Positions 20,830 to 31,900 of a stretch of DNA of 52,113 nucleotides are shown here, piece by piece. Source of the stretch: Perkinsus olseni (Eukaryota > Perkinsozoa > Perkinsida > Perkinsidae); the NCBI GenBank assembly GCA_013115135.1, contig JABANP010000386.1, positions 1 through 52,113 on the forward strand, read 5' to 3'. The notes under the pieces were generated by a model. It searched no databases. It was not told the DNA's origin and saw only the letters and a list, made by a program, of their open reading frames with translations. Position 1 is the stretch's first letter. Every line of letters starts with the position of its first letter. Position numbers and translations under genes: made by a program.

Positions 20830-22492
20830 TTGATCGCAGCTTTCTCGGTACGGATACTCCGATTTGAAGTCTTCCACCACTTGGTCGTAGCGCTCTCGCA
20901 GTTCTCCTTCTTGCAACGTATCGGAGCTCCTGTCGAGTTCAGCAAGGGGACGGAAGTCAGTGATGATTCCTCACTGCTCGGGCCCGATCGAGTGTTGTTC
21001 CCTCCCCCTGCTGTCGCGCTCTGCACGGCTCCCCTCACCACCAGGAATTCCACTGCTTCTAGCCCTGTCTTTCCTTCTCTCGACTGCAGTCTGAAGGAGC
21101 GATATCTCTGGTATCAACTCAGCGGACTCGAGTTTCGCGGTTTGATAGATCAGATTCCCATTGAGCATATACGAACAAGTTACTCGACTAAGACAGTCTA
21201 TCATCGGCCTCCCGCTATAATAGGTCCAGTCAGATTTCTTCCGCGCTACGGGCGGGTCACTGATTGTACGATCACACAATTTAGCTATCCCCTGCCACCA
21301 GCAGTACTGTCCTTTACAGTACTTAATCGATCTTCATTGATCGAAGCGGGGGCAGGCAGAAATAAGGACGGCCGTATTCGAGTCTGGGTACTCTCATGAA
21401 AGGAGATGAAAAGAGTCTTTCCATCTCGGAGATCAAGAGACTCGTTTCCATCTCGGGACAGGAGTCCCGTTCCGTCACAACGTAGCAATGCATGTGACGG
21501 TCACAAGCATATGCGGGCGCCCCGAATCTTGCTTCGGCGCTATCATCCTATTTGCCATCATTCTATCCTATCATCCTAGATAACGATATCCTATTTACCT
21601 GAGCTTGGCCTACAGCGTTTTTCAACGCCTTGAACTCCGTTCGTGAAGCTGTGATTTCCTCCTCCAGAAAGGCGCGGTCATCCTCCAGTTCTTGCACGTT
21701 GCCCCGAAACCTCTCCAGTCGCTTCTGGTGTTTCTTACAAAGATCGTCAAGCCTATCAAGCGCGGTTCGATTTGTTCCCTGTTTTGAGCGCGACTCGATT
21801 TTGAGTGCGAAAGCACTTCGACTTTCCTGACGGTGCTCCTTTCCCCGTGCTTCAACTAAGTGATGGGATAGAAAGCCCCTGTCCTGTATAATACACTGTA
21901 ATAAATTATTCAATACAGTGTCTCATACAGGACAGGGCCACTATTTTATTTCAATACATGTGATTTTTCACCTACGGTGCGAATAAACGCCAGTAACCTC
22001 CCTGATGTGAGAATGGCGAAAACGATGTCCACATCGACGGGGTTCGTGAGTGCAACCGGGACCACTGACGCAATTTTTATCGCCCTAATGCCCGTCGAGG
22101 TCCTCACCTTAGAGCTTCAGCTGTGAACCACTGTAGCTCAGCTTCTAAAGAGCGGACCTGCACCGAACCAACTTAGTCAGGAGCAAGAGTATCTCATTTC
22201 ACCTTTTGCACCCTCCTCCCTTTCGTCTCGTTCGAGTCCGACAGATTCTTCAGAGAGGTCAGCTCGCGTTGGACGGTGAACATATGGGTGCGATAGGCCA
22301 GGAAGAAGTCCTGAAGGGGCCTAACTCTTCCGTTAGTCGTGTCGCCATCCCTGTCTTATTCTTCACCTTCTCACGCTCCTCCAGAAGGTCTTCAACCATA
22401 TCATTCAGGTCGTCTGATACTTTCTGCAGCTGGCTGTGCATCTCCAGCACGCGAGCGCCGCTTGGAACTCCGAGGATATCTGCGTCTATCTC
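20830..22492 (-). CDS. coiled-coil protein, multi-exon, both ends open
   Basis: Five consecutive exons join in frame: 22367-22492, 22203-22310, 22108-22157, 21976-22001 (only 26 nt) and 21599-21855. They encode a highly charged helix-rich protein: EMHSQLQKVSDDLNDMVEDL, DFFLAYRTHMFTVQRELTSL, RSLEAELQWFTAEAL, then LCKKHQKRLERFRGNVQEL. Introns are 45-118 nt. Further exons downstream are likely, near 21030-21160 (ISLLQTAVERRKDRARSS) and 20830-20930 (RERYDQVVEDFKSEY), and the start lies above 22492. Proteins of this style often belong to axonemes or basal bodies, which fits the radial-spoke gene nearby, but I do not recognise the family. The fourth intron contains a strong hairpin. Confidence 0.65.
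21877..21937. repeat. intronic inverted repeat (hairpin)
   Basis: CCCTGTCCTGTATAATACAC pairs with the complementary arm ending in GGACAGGG; arms are about 25 bp with roughly two mismatches and a ~10-base A/T-rich loop. It occupies half of the 118-nt intron 21856-21975, about 20 bases from the acceptor. Confidence 0.85.
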
Positions 22493-22637
22493 CTGAACGC
22501 GGAGAGACTCTCGCAGTCAGAGCTGTTCGATGGTGAAGGAACGAGAAGATGAGGCAATGGAGCACGAAAGGGTTGCAAGAATAGAACAGGGTGAGGGAGA
22601 AATTAGGACGGACTAAAAACAGAAGCAAGGCTACAGT

Positions 22638-22774
22638 AGAACTGTGCGTGGAGAGTCCCGACCATAGATACTATGGCATAGAGGAGTAGAGAATGAAGTT
22701 TGTACAAAGTATCCATGATCGGGACTCTCCGCATACAGTTCTAGTACTATGGTTTGTACTAGAAACCATAGTAC
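22638..22774. repeat. two adjacent inverted repeats
   Basis: Arms 22638-22665 and 22715-22742 match as inverted repeats at 24 of 28 positions (core GGAGAGTCCCG). Directly after, GTACTATGGTTT (22744-22755) and AAACCATAGTAC (22763-22774) form a perfect 12-bp stem. Likely a small mobile-element remnant of the foldback type. Confidence 0.75.
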
Positions 22775-22922
22775 GCATATAGCAGTGGGTAAAACGATGA
22801 GAAGGCAGCTGTCGACAGATGCAGCGAGAACGAGTTGAAGTGCAATGGGAGTAAGTACATACTACGGATAGCGACAATACTCAGTATTTCCCCCTTTATT
22901 GTGTTTATACGCACAAGACAGC

Positions 22923-24330
22923 TCAGGAACCCTGAGCAACCCGATTGGCCGGTTAGCGTGACTTACTCCGTCGAATTCCCTGTCGACTTTGCCAAAGACC
23001 GAGTCCTCGCGTGGTATGACAGCTAGCGGAGTGACATCACCGTCTTCGACGAGAAGTCGCCTTCTATAGCTGGTCCTAGCCTCTGACTTGTCGCTGAAAC
23101 CGAAAGAGCCATGAACAGCCGGCCATGCTCTTTGAAGAGTCACACGAATGCGTGCTACAGACAGCTAACTTCCTCAGGCAACTATCTCACGACACTCATC
23201 CTACTCGACTATTATCATGATACTCAAAGTGAGTACGAGGGTCATTCGGCATGCAACCACTACCACTACCACTACCACTACTGCTGCTAAGCTGGAACCC
23301 CGGATAGAGTGATACCACTGTGATAGTACTATCGCTGACCCAGCGAGTACAACTACTGGAGAAACTAACCTGAATTTGAATGGCATATCGATCTTGGTGT
23401 ACTTAGACTGCATCGCAGTGGCAGGATCCACTATGAAGTCAGCCATTGGTGCCCGAGGAGGCTGTTTAATGAAGGCTTTATCCGACCTCTACTCAGAGAG
23501 TCTCAGCGTATTCCCAACTCCGAGATCAGTGTAAGTTGAACATGCTTAGCCATGTCATGCTATCAGTGTCATGCACGTACCAAACATCACGAAAAACCTA
23601 GGGCCGGACTGAGCGAAAGCGGACACAGCTTGAGGCGCTGCGGGAAGGCACTGCGCCTTCTCGTGGATCAAGGAAAGAGGACCTCTTATGCCTGCACTGC
23701 AGGCCCTGCAGGAAAACCCCTGCATGAGACCGATACCATCAGTTACAAGTTGAACGTGATAGCAGGATCTGACTCTCTCAACCGAAACAGCCCTACTGAG
23801 GGCCGATCCGGCATTAGAAGGGCCCATCTTCTTGACCTCCCAATGGCAGGCTGCCACCAATCAGTCCGCAGTGCGAGATATGCAGCAGCCAAAACTCAAC
23901 GCGACACAGAGGTGCTGAATCAGACTCGCTCGCTTGAGGAACGGGACATCATTAATAACTCATTAGCCTGCTACCGCTAGAAACACGGGCTCGCTTCCAC
24001 ACACAACTTGTTGCGGCATCATGCCGCATTGGTTTGAGCGTATATGAACCATCATATCCTCACTCGAATGTAATTTCCCTTTCAATGACACTGAATCTCC
24101 TGGGGTGAAGGCTGTTCTGCGAGGAGATATCTGCACTCTCCCCAATGTCGCATACTCCAGGATCGGCTTCCGATCGTTGGCACGGTGGAAGCAACGAACC
24201 TGCAAGGTCTCATTTGATATCGGGGGTTGTCTCTTGTCTGAAGACTCCTGGCACTGTCGCATCACTAATGCGCGGTAAGGCATCATGCCGGGCCAGCGCC
24301 TTTCCCATCGTTGTGCAGCCACGTAGGCCT
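22923..24330 (-). CDS. spliced gene, possibly arrestin-like
   Basis: Exons with good support: 23370-23461 (PPRAPMADFIVDPATAM) joins in phase to 22967-23093 (SDKSEARTSYRRRLLVEDGD). Upstream pieces are an exon starting at 24247 (ETLQVRCFHRAND, then RTAFTPGDSVSLKGKLHSS) and one within ~23620-23860 (SRAVSVERVRSCYHVQLVTDG, then AGIRGPLSLI). Those two resemble the PG-containing strand and the C-Y-x-V-x-L strand followed by the PI/PL motif of arrestin C domains; this is a weak family call. The joins between upstream pieces and the start codon are unresolved. Terminal codons after 22967 depend on a possible 35-nt intron. Confidence 0.45.
23257..23288. repeat. CCACTA microsatellite
   Basis: Four CCACTA units followed by CTGCTGCT, inside the intron 23094-23369 of the possibly arrestin-like gene. 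Confidence 0.9.
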
Positions 24331-24638
24331 ACCGACGCACCCACCTTCATTTCTAGCCTGGCAAGGCTAGGTGAGACCCTCCTGGTGCTTCTTCGGGGTT
24401 CAGAACCCCGGATTCCTCCGAAGGTCGATACCGGCGGCACTTGAGCCGGGATATGCAAATCTTCGTGGAACTCCCGGCTAGGCTGGCTTCAAGTACCGAT
24501 GGCTCCCCATTCTAATATAGATGATGCTATATTCTCTGCTACTCGCTCCCTATGATCCTGACGGACCGTGCAGCACGGCCAGTGCAGAGTCATATATTGT
24601 TGGTGCAATTACTGCCCCCTCTGGAAGAGTCTACTGTC

Positions 24639-25560
24639 TATTGAGTGAAGGGTGAGAATGCATGTTGAGAGTGGAAGTCACCGACGTGATCGCAACTGTT
24701 GGATGTAATTTCCGATTCTACTCATCCATTCTTTGCTGGAGCGTCGGAGCCGGTGCCCTCGGAGTTGTTGTGACCGAGCGTCCCCACTGGGACGCGTCCC
24801 CACATCAGACAAGTGGGCTGGGGACTCCCGATCCCACTTGTCTGATTCGCGACCTGACCTCTCTATTCGAAACGATGCTTTTGTCGCGAGTGAAGGGCAG
24901 TTTCTCATCGCTTGCAAGCGTACGTTGTTGAATCCCCTCGAGGCTCGAGGTAACCTCGCTCTCTGAGCGCTCGACCCTCGAGCAAGCTTGTACACCCACC
25001 GTTTAGTATACAGGGCCCTCGAAGGATTGTGAAGTCCACGACCAGAGAAGATAGAGCAAGGGGGGTGAGGGACAATTGGGGCCCCGTGTCACCGTTCCTG
25101 TCACGGCTTGCACGTCTGCATCTCTAAGTGTGACTCGCCTTCTTTTGCCGGAGCATCTGCCGCCAGACGCTGGGTATGGACGCCCCGATCGTGGAGTACG
25201 ACGCTTACGATACTCCTTCTGGGTTTCTCCGGTGGTCACGGCCGGCGCCAGAGAAGCCGTCACGGACTTTTCAGAACATATTGACGAGTGTCAAGAAGAA
25301 GTCGTGGTATCACTTGGCAATGTGGGCTCTTCTGTCTGGAGTAACATTGGCCGGCGGTCTCTGGTACATTGGCGCTCTTCTAACTATTTCATATAATCTC
25401 CCCTCGGTATTCGGCATATCGGTGGAGAAACTCACACTGGAACGATGCGTTTGGTGTGGTATGGTAACATTAGATTCTCGAATGGAGTACTGTGCACGAG
25501 GGACGATAGATTTGAAAATCCACAACAGAATGTGGACAGAGATGACAATCCTCAGTGGTA
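24639..25560. repeat. duplicated block carrying membrane-family copy 2
   Basis: Counterpart of 17651-18560. It includes the diverged upstream region and the near-identical start of the gene. No additional gene is supported in 24331-25175. Confidence 0.75.
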
Positions 25561-25919
25561 AATCATTCTTATGGTTCATAAAGACAACCTCTCTCGAAGA
25601 TACCGGGTCAATCGCCGTTGTGACGATGGTCGGGGATACGGCGGTAGCACCCATGAGCGGGAGCCTACATATTCTACCAATCACTCTAGCGGCTAGAACT
25701 CCTATGGGCCCCCAAGGCACCAACCTGACGCTTGCGAATGTCCTCCTCGAACTTCATGCTGTTGGTAGCTATTTCTGGTACCGGGAGGAGTTCCCCGATC
25801 TTCGAGGACCACACTTCACTCTCCCGAACTTGACGTCCACCTCGGGAACCCCACTAAAGTCACTGACTCCCCAGTCAGCGGCTGCTGTCAAGGTCACGGT
25901 GACCGGGCTAGAAGCTTAG
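25176..25919 (+). CDS. type II membrane family, copy 2
   Basis: 247 residues, single exon, starting MDAPIVEY. Family plan: a short N-terminal motif (DTPSGFLRWSRP), a basic juxtamembrane stretch (VKKKSWYH), one membrane helix at ~50-72 (LAMWALLSGVTLAGGLWYI), then an outer domain of ~170 residues. That domain begins TISYNLPSV and has a conserved pair of cysteines in VWCGMVTL and EYCARGT, IDLKIHNRMWTEMTIL, and a repeated beta-strand-like C-terminus. Length and strand rhythm recall LEA-2/WHy-type domains, which is only an impression. No signal peptide other than the helix itself, so an N-in/C-out topology is likely. Function unknown. Confidence 0.8.
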   Translation: MDAPIVEYDAYDTPSGFLRWSRPAPEKPSRTFQNILTSVKKKSWYHLAMWALLSGVTLAGGLWYIGALLTISYNLPSVFGISVEKLTLERCVWCGMVTLDSRMEYCARGTIDLKIHNRMWTEMTILSGKSFLWFIKTTSLEDTGSIAVVTMVGDTAVAPMSGSLHILPITLAARTPMGPQGTNLTLANVLLELHAVGSYFWYREEFPDLRGPHFTLPNLTSTSGTPLKSLTPQSAAAVKVTVTGLEA

Positions 25920-27190
25920 GGCCAGCAGTCACTCGGGTCGTGTCTAATGGTGTCAGCCCCAAGAGTTCGCCTGTCTATTTTCGATGAAAATATTTATCTA
26001 ATACGCCTTTGGAGGCAAGTAGCCGACTTCTCATTCTCTCTCGGTGTGTCTCGTTCGAAGTTGTTCTGTGGAACTCATCGATTCCACTTCCACTGAAGCA
26101 TGCTAGGACGTCCGAGGCTATGACGAGGTGTGGCCTATAATGGAATAAGTGGCGTAGCACAGGAGTAGACGATGCCGTTATAACAAGCGCGGACTGAATC
26201 CGTTGAAATTGGAGCCATTCATCTCAACGTAAGTAGCAATTTCAACGTGTGGAAGTGTTCACCCGACCGATCTTGAGTTTCAGGACAGCTCCCAGGATTG
26301 AAGTAAACGCGTAGAAGACGACCCTGGGAGCTCTCTCCCAGAGAAGGGCTATCAAACACCTCCTCAAGATTCCTGGCCCAAAGTATTGCAAGTTTTCAAG
26401 TTTACTATCTCGAACCCGACAGGCGCATTTTCTTCTGCGCGCGCCGCGAAAATCGCCTCGATGCAGTCACTCTTCTTTGTCCATTCATGCCGGTGGACTC
26501 TCTCGGAGACCTCATGCAACTTGATGGCAACAACGACCATCCCGTAACTTCTACTCCGTCCACTGCCTCCAAAGGCGAGTGTGCTGCTACCCGACCAGCC
26601 CTACTACCACACCCTGCAGCAGAGCTGTGTGTAGGTCACCCGATGGGTAATTCACATCATGTTTCCTTCACCCCCGCAGTTCAGGGTTTTTTCTGTTGCT
26701 TTCGCCTCCCTGTCGCACGCGCTTCCTTGGATTTTGTACCTTTCCCTTGGATTTTGTACTCCACCCCCGCCCGAGCCAACCTATCGTCTGGGGTCGTTCA
26801 GTAAGCCAATTCTTAAGCTCAGAATCGATTTCGGAACCTCATTTCACGTGTAAAAATCAATTCCAGAATCGATTCTGATTTTCAGAATCACCTTGGTTGA
26901 ACGAGGGATGTAACGGCAGCGGTTTACTCAGTTGTCTATTGTTGGGCATCGCGCTCTGAATATCGACGATACCAAAGCTGAGTATTTCACGGAAGTTGTA
27001 TACGGTCACTATTACCATGAAACAAGTAAAGTCAAGTGTGTGCGGTGGAAAGCAGATGGACCGTGGCCAGGTGCAACTGTTAAGACCAGTCTACTAAGGA
27101 TACCCATTCACGATGATACAGGCATGATCGAGATAAAGATACGCTCCCAGGTCAGACCCGATCGCCCTCTTCGTTCCGGTCCGTGGCAGC
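25920..27190. other. intergenic
   Basis: No gene firmly supported. A plus-strand frame near 26935-27234 (reading IDDTKAEYFTEVVYGHYYHE) has protein-like composition but no ATG start, splice context or recognised family. GATTC/GAATC-rich AT DNA lies at ~26820-26890. Confidence 0.4.
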
Positions 27191-27574
27191 TTAGGTTGAC
27201 CAACGCTGTGCGTACACTCTTCGGATACCCTTAGCGAGCATCAACGTCATCTCCTCGGCAGTCGTCGTTGATTGGTATGCTATCACACCGAGAGGGGCTG
27301 AGCGCCTCGCTCGACCTAAGGCCACGCCAGCGTCTCCGAAAAAGTGGTACTTTTCTCGATCATTCTCTCGCAGTACGGTATCCATCATACGGAGTATCTT
27401 CAGTCTTCTTATCGACCTGCCATCAACCTCGATTCGCTCTTTCTCGGCACCAGGGAGTCTCGCTGCGAACAACTGGTCTGATCTGCGAGCTGCTAATGAA
27501 AGGGCGATCGGGGATGCGTCCGTGCCGGCCTTGAGAGTAGCGTGGAGAACCATTTCTACGACGAGTAATACCAT
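27191..27574 (-). CDS. hypothetical protein, uncertain
   Basis: A 127-codon frame from the ATG at 27574 (MVLLVVEMVLHATLKAG), ending IRRVYAQRWST. Composition is ordinary for a soluble protein (DREKYHFFGDAGVALGRARR), and a possible donor (GGGTATCC) occurs near the end. The plus strand is also open over much of this stretch, which lowers confidence. No family recognised. Confidence 0.3.
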   Translation of the reverse strand: MVLLVVEMVLHATLKAGTDASPIALSLAARRSDQLFAARLPGAEKERIEVDGRSIRRLKILRMMDTVLRENDREKYHFFGDAGVALGRARRSAPLGVIAYQSTTTAEEMTLMLAKGIRRVYAQRWST

Positions 27575-27633
27575 AGCTAGAGGTGTCAGTAACGGCTCAC
27601 TGTGGGTGTTTTTCTCGGTCAGATCGGCAGACT

Positions 27634-28246
27634 ATGGACGAGAAGCCGACGGTGATCTCTTATAGGGAGATGAGAACGACCACGCCCTTCAGAAGGCTCC
27701 AAGGGGTTCTTCCGGCCTATCAACCCCACCCTGGCGATCCTGTTGACTTGAAGATTTCGAAGTTGCTACAGCGGAGGCCCGATCTCTCTGCGATATGCCG
27801 CATCCACCGACAGGTAAGAGATAGTAGGGGGGGCTATTTTCCGGAGAAATTTTTTCCTCATCCATTAAGCAAGGCTGTTATGGTCGTGAGGTCGCGAGTA
27901 GTGATCAACTCGTAGACAGGCTCCGACTTTACGTCGGTATAGTAGCGTTGACGAGCCTTGGTAATTTCCCCTTCGCTGAGAGGTGCACTGCTCCTTCCAG
28001 TTGGGTTCATGTTGTCACAGAGTAGCGATCTTATATTGAGTCTCGTGTGATTCACCAGGATCATCGTAGTCTTTTCCGGCTTTTTCGCGCTGAGCTACGA
28101 TCAGCAGTGGTTCATCTGCATGAGCTACTTGGCTGCTACATCGATTGAATCAATCATCACAGCAGCTTCCGAAGCCGCAGTGAAAGCCATTCCGTTGCAG
28201 GCCCCCGGCCAGTACCGTGCTCAATGGCAGGGAGGTGCGACTGTCG
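27634..28246 (+). CDS. candidate membrane transporter, partial exons
   Basis: A 60-codon exon at 27634-27813 begins MDEKPTVISYREMRTT and ends at a CAG/GTAAGAG donor in phase 0. A second exon at 28059-28246 follows a TTCACCAG acceptor and reads IIVVFSGFFALSYDQQWF, then ESIITAASEAAVKAIPLQ and YRAQWQGGATV, to a GTAACAG donor. The second has a membrane helix and the Ser/Ala-rich, Arg-Gln-Gly-Gly pattern seen around transmembrane helices of major-facilitator proteins; that is a tentative family guess. Their phases do not join directly, so at least one exon is missing. Later exons were not found. Confidence 0.4.
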
Positions 28247-28997
28247 GTAACAGATGACCCTCTTCACGCAGAATCGGGTGGTCTATCGATTTCTGAGGGT
28301 CCACTGTGCAGTCAGTGTCTAGTACCGTACTTGCAGGGCTCATGTGCGACGGCCAAATATTTTCCCTTGCCAGATGAAAAGTAGTAAGCCGGAGAACATC
28401 TGATGAGCGCTCTTTGGGGAGAATGATGAAGCTGATACCACTTGGGAAGAATCGCCTAGGATTTGTGGAAAAGTTGGTACTCTAGGGTTGCGCAAACCGG
28501 AGACTATCAACGCCGTTTCAGAGTTTCGTCCCGCATTTACGTGCCTGGTCTGTCCGTATGCAATTTTTGCAGTATCGTGTTCTCTCTCGTAGTACTGGAC
28601 ACCAGTCCCGGCTCACTGGGCGCGGCAAGCGATTGAGTTTTGGAGATGAGCATCGGGCCTACGATTATACCAAGCACTTGAGAGGCCCCCGAGAGGGTCA
28701 AGCAAGGCTAGAGGCGATGAGAATCGCCGTGCAGCAGGCGGAGATCAGGAGCAGCCATCACCATCACCAGCCGAGGAGGACCCCTGCCATGTCCGCTTAG
28801 AAAGGTGTAATGAAGAACTGTCGCTCAAACTTGGATCGAACAGCCGATACCAAGGAGGGGCTTTACGCACTGATGGACACGGATGGAATTCAATCCCTGT
28901 TTTCATCCTCAGTGGTATTGGTCGCCGGTGTTGTGTTGGAGGGTCCGGGTTCGATTCCCAAGGCCGTCATTTTTATCCGTTGTAGCAATTGGCACAC
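28247..28997. other. region before the radial-spoke gene, with tRNA-like motif
   Basis: No gene supported. Around 28908-28970 a CTCAGTGGTATTGG run and GGTCCGGGTTCGATTCCC look like the A and B boxes of a tRNA-Gly-like sequence, but no acceptor stem pairs. It is a probable tRNA-derived repeat or dead tRNA. Confidence 0.45.
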
Positions 28998-31900
28998 ATG
29001 CAGATAGACACTTCCGCGGGCCTCGGCAGCGACCACTCGGCAATGCACAAGCTGCAGGAGAGAGTTTTTGGCTGGAGTGCTCAGAATCCCGTCTGAGGGG
29101 GCTCAGTGGTGGCGTGGCTGAGCACATCAGTAGAGTCCTGGCGGAGATGGCCAGGAGGAAGGATAGTGACAAATTGAGGCGGATGTGTCGACCTACATCG
29201 AAGAGATCAGCAGGTAGAGGAGATGGCGCGCATCGCTCGTTGCTTGCCTCATATTAGTAGTGAAGACAGCGTGGTCGCGTCACCGTAGATGTTCGCACAG
29301 TTGCCCGAATATGCTTGAAATTTTATTACTCTGCAGCAGCACCACATGGATAGGGCTTTAGGGGTTCTATTTCTGCACGAATCTGTAATGCGCACGCGCC
29401 CTAATTTCCGTGTGCCGCGTTGGGAGCGCTCCATCTCATCCTCGAGTGTGGGTCTGTCTTCGCTCCCATTATGCATTCGCTCAGTGTATAGGCAGTACTT
29501 GAACCTATTAGGTACGTCAAAGACTTATACCCGACTACCTTCGACGGGTCGATGCAGAAGAAGGCAGAGGAGGAGCTACAGGTCAGAAGTCCCAGGAGCG
29601 TGCAGTCCTAGCGATCATCGTCGAGGGTTCGGATCTAGCGATACTCGCACACGACGGCGTCGTTTCGACGGGAGTTGATTGCGCGCCCTTCAGGCTAAAG
29701 CCAGGCAGTTCGTGAAGTTCTTGGAAGACGAGAGATCGGCTGGTTCGAAACCGGGCGTTGTAATTGAGTGCCCAATCCCTTCCGAGGACGTCCTTTGCAA
29801 TCCAACCGCCCGAGCTGCTCTCGAGATCGCGGGTGAGCTACATGAGCCGCCCGCTTAGCCTTGGCAGGAATGTTGTCTTCTCTCAGGATTGAGTATCGGC
29901 GGGAGGCGGAGATAGTACTGTTGACTAACAGGATGAGGGAGCTGGCAGCAAGGCTTGGGAGCGATGCTAAGATGCTCAGATTCTGGGGCAAGATATTGAG
30001 TAGTATTCAACAGCTGTCTCTGGTGGCTAGCTCAGGCGAACTGGGAATCGAAGTCTCCGCGCGCGTGTGGTTAATTGTCGTATCAGGCGTGCGTAACATC
30101 CGCATCGCTTTACACTACCGCGCATAGTCCTCGAGCGGTGATAAAAGTTCCGATGCGGGGACTCGAACCCCGGTCGCGTGGGTGAGAGCCACGAATCCTA
30201 ACCAGCTAGACTACATCGGATGTGGTATTTGTTCTCAATCAATCGCTTGTCACCCACTTCAGCGAGTGGCTCACAAGATTACTACATCGCTGAGGCTCTA
30301 CTACCGTCGTTGCCAGAGGAGGAAGCTCCCAGGAATGTGAAGGAGGCCGAAGAGTAAGCCGCCACTCGGTCCGTCTCGCTGTTTGTGCCGCTGCTCATCT
30401 ACTCGCTTCTTCGCATAACAACGGTTAACTCATGCATTCTTCCGAAGTGTTTACTGTTAGTACTCTCCCGATTGAGACTCATTCTCGGCTGTTCTGTACT
30501 GTATGCTGCGTCATAGAGCGTGGTCCCTATACGGCTTGGTGGAAGAAGCAGAGGAAGCTGATATGGTATCTTTTCTCTCTGTCACGGCTTGTCATGACCT
30601 CAGGATCTTCACAGCACCGGAAGTGCGCGGCCGTCCGGGGGCCAATCTCTATACCTACTTTGTGATCCAAGATATCACCTCCGCGAACGCCTGGGTGGAG
30701 CTTCCGCAGGTCATATGCGGGGCTGAAGCTAGCGTTACCGAACGATTGGCGGTTCAGATCACCCCGCGAGTTCTCGAGGCCTCACGCTCGTGCAAAAGGC
30801 TTTTCGCGGGGGACCTCAGTAGGAGGATGGACGACGGCGCGAGTGGACAGTGGCCGCCTTTCGAAGCATCGGAGGAGTGAGGGCGGGCCGATCTCGTCCA
30901 AGGTTGTCTAATTCCCCGGGTTTACTCGGGCGATGATATGCTCGTGTGACCTCAACAACCCGCTACTTTTCAGGGAGTATCTTCGCAGCGTCATAGCTCG
31001 TATCAGTGCAGCCTCGATTCTGGCGATCGAAGGCGAGTGGACGGCAGCCCCCGAGGTCAGTGTCTGGGTCATCGGCCAGTCTACAGTTACCTTCTCACAG
31101 GATGAGGAATCCTTGAGCGGCCTCAGAGAAGCTCATTCACGGCGACGTTATGCGTAGTGAGGGCTTCGAGATCCCTTCGCCGCAGGTAGCAGATGGATGT
31201 AGTGTGGAACCTTATATTACTTCCCGCTTCTCATCTGCCCTCGAGAGATTCCTCCGTTGATTACGCGGTGCTGTGCCGCGGCCAACGCTCGGCAGGATAC
31301 CAAACGGTCCCTCTGCCTTCCAGTGATCTCTCTCGGCCTCCGCTAGTCGCAGTGCGCCCTCAGGAGCTGCTATCCAAAGACAAGTGGGTGCATGCTCGAC
31401 CGTATCTCCTTCGCAGTGGCCGGACGCAGCATCCAGCAGGCTTTCCGGAGCCTCAGGAAGGAGAGGTTGGTGACACTGCCAGAAAGCAGGGCATCCGAGG
31501 TCGTCTTAGGAAGAGGCGATGGAGCTGCTGAGTAATAGGTTGGAGCAGTTGGCGACTGAGGACCTTCCCATCGAGCGCTTCACCTCGATAGCGGCGGACT
31601 CCAAGATCCAGGTGACGCGTGTGCACTTCAACTCAGTATAACGTGGCCATTTGAGACGGGGCTAAAAGAGTGGGAAACCGGACTCGAGGGGAGTTGATCG
31701 ATAATGAGATGCTATGGCGCGATCTAGACCGCATACTCATTCACGCGCGTGCAAGGCGCGGGATGATTGGTAGTTAGTAAGCCGTGAAGATTTTCGGCAC
31801 TATAGCGCGCATGCACGTGTTTTTGCTGCGTGATTATGGCGGTTGGCACGGGTATGGACAGGTGCCGGGGATGCCGGTAGAAGAGGTGGAGGAAGGGGAG

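Noticed and set aside
20785..21399. 204-codon plus-strand open frame
   Set aside because: It overlaps minus-strand coiled-coil exons, has no domain and no proper splice context.
22129..22165. tRNA 5'-half-like sequence (TGTAGCTCAGC...AGAGCGGACC)
   Set aside because: It coincides with a phased coiled-coil exon on the minus strand and has no T-arm.
29346..29678. 111-codon plus-strand frame
   Set aside because: It is in the wrong frame across radial-spoke exons; the Arg/Ser-rich product is a frame artefact.
30432..31531. chain of short overlapping ORFs resembling a compact viral genome
   Set aside because: They resolve into exons of a radial-spoke head protein once 45-250-nt introns are removed.
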